A DNA stretch of 12,154 nt from RGDT01 sp964630925 (GTDB lineage: Bacteria > Planctomycetota > Planctomycetia > Gemmatales > Gemmataceae), in NCBI GenBank assembly GCA_964630925.1, contig CAZVZK010000225.1, positions 1-12,154 of the forward strand, given 5' to 3'. Below, in pieces: positions 11,749-12,154 of this stretch. The position numbers were made by a program, and so were the translations under genes. Numbering within the stretch: the first letter of the stretch is position 1; each line of letters begins with the position of its first letter. Below the pieces are notes generated by a model. That model was not told where the DNA came from, did no database searches, and saw only the letters and a program-made list of their open reading frames with translations.

Positions 11749-12154
11749 ATGAATGACGGCCGTGACAAGGCGGGGCGCTCGGCCCTGCTCAGCTTCCGCT
11801 TCCTGGGCGCCTCCCTGCTGGGGACGCTGGCGATGACGCTCGTCTCCGCCTTCGCGCCCCTGCAGGCGCAGGTGGCGGCACTGGGCGCCCTCGTGAGCGT
11901 GCTGGGCGGCCTCTTCCTGGCCTACATGGAGCAGGACGAGGAGAGGGAGCGTCGGCGCTCCGAGGTGATCGCCAGGCTCCAGGTGCCCCTGGCCCTGGCG
12001 CCTGACCCTGAGCTGTTCGCCCGCTACGCCGCCATCTGCAAGGGCCTCACCGACCTCGCGGCCCAGGGCGACCCCGTCCTCCGCGAGGCGGCGCTCCTCA
12101 AGCTCTCGTCCCTCGCCGGGCAGGTGGGCGCGCTCGCGGCGGGGACCGCCGTGT
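11749..12154 (+). CDS. hypothetical two-span membrane protein, partial (3' end outside)
   Basis: The frame stays open for 135 codons to the right edge. Two hydrophobic segments are seen, about residues 13-35 (LLSFRFLGASLLGTLAMTLV) and 40-59 (QVAALGALVSVLGGLFLAYM). A highly charged stretch EQDEERERRRSEV follows, then an alanine and leucine-rich helical domain that is probably cytoplasmic. No family is recognised. There is no ribosome binding site before the ATG, but a promoter ends 7 bases upstream, consistent with leaderless translation. Codon third positions are strongly G or C, which supports a real gene. Confidence 0.7.
   Translation, partial: MNDGRDKAGRSALLSFRFLGASLLGTLAMTLVSAFAPLQAQVAALGALVSVLGGLFLAYMEQDEERERRRSEVIARLQVPLALAPDPELFARYAAICKGLTDLAAQGDPVLREAALLKLSSLAGQVGALAAGTAV

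Noticed and set aside
11276..11752. 158-codon plus-strand frame right of the origin
   Set aside because: No ribosome binding site, low-complexity composition, and it covers the hairpin and the promoter of the next gene.

Overview
The window looks like the replication and stability region of a large plasmid, or a plasmid-derived replicon, from a high-GC bacterium. The strongest evidence is a RepA-type initiator gene (10044-10970). It is followed directly by an iteron and DnaA-box origin (10977-11132) and an AT-rich unwinding segment (11177-11222). High GC, GC-rich third codon positions, many lineage-specific short hypothetical proteins and the gene mix recall multi-plasmid planctomycetes of the Isosphaeraceae type. 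That assignment is inference; another high-GC phylum is possible.

Layout from left to right. Positions 1-260 hold no supported gene, are less GC-rich than the rest, and contain palindromes. An 85-codon hypothetical gene (261-518, minus) diverges from a coupled pair of hypothetical genes (714-1049 and 1046-1582, plus). A 56-codon single-span membrane protein gene follows (1713-1883, minus), then a gene-poor stretch carrying a decayed vapC 3' end (1976-2012). Next is a three-gene plus-strand cluster (2229-7816): a 206-aa protein of unknown function, a PilT/VirB11-like secretion-type ATPase, and a 1167-aa protein. The large protein has a KaiC/RAD55-like ATPase domain, a second degenerate KaiC-like domain, and a C-terminal region resembling family 1 extracellular solute-binding proteins but without a signal peptide. 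To the right lie a vapBC toxin-antitoxin pair (8031-8700, minus), a tyrosine recombinase gene (8936-9973) whose start region is a perfect dif-like inverted repeat, repA, the origin, a 616-base stretch without genes, and a two-span membrane protein gene that runs off the window.

Replication (repA and iterons), probable dimer resolution or site-specific recombination (recombinase and its candidate site), and addiction (vapBC) form a compact plasmid backbone. The three-gene cluster is the best candidate for an undescribed system. It has its own clear promoter, combines two unrelated NTPase types with a probably cytoplasmic ligand-binding-like domain, and lies between two imperfect direct repeats of the vapC 3' end, as expected of a mobile cargo module. 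Its function is unknown. A ligand-sensing NTPase or conflict-type system is one hypothesis.

Promoters can be proposed for most transcription units from a recurring form: TTGCGC, TTGCCT, TTGACT or TGGACA, then 16-17 bases, then a TAnnnT-like -10. No tRNA, rRNA, CRISPR array or intact insertion sequence was seen.
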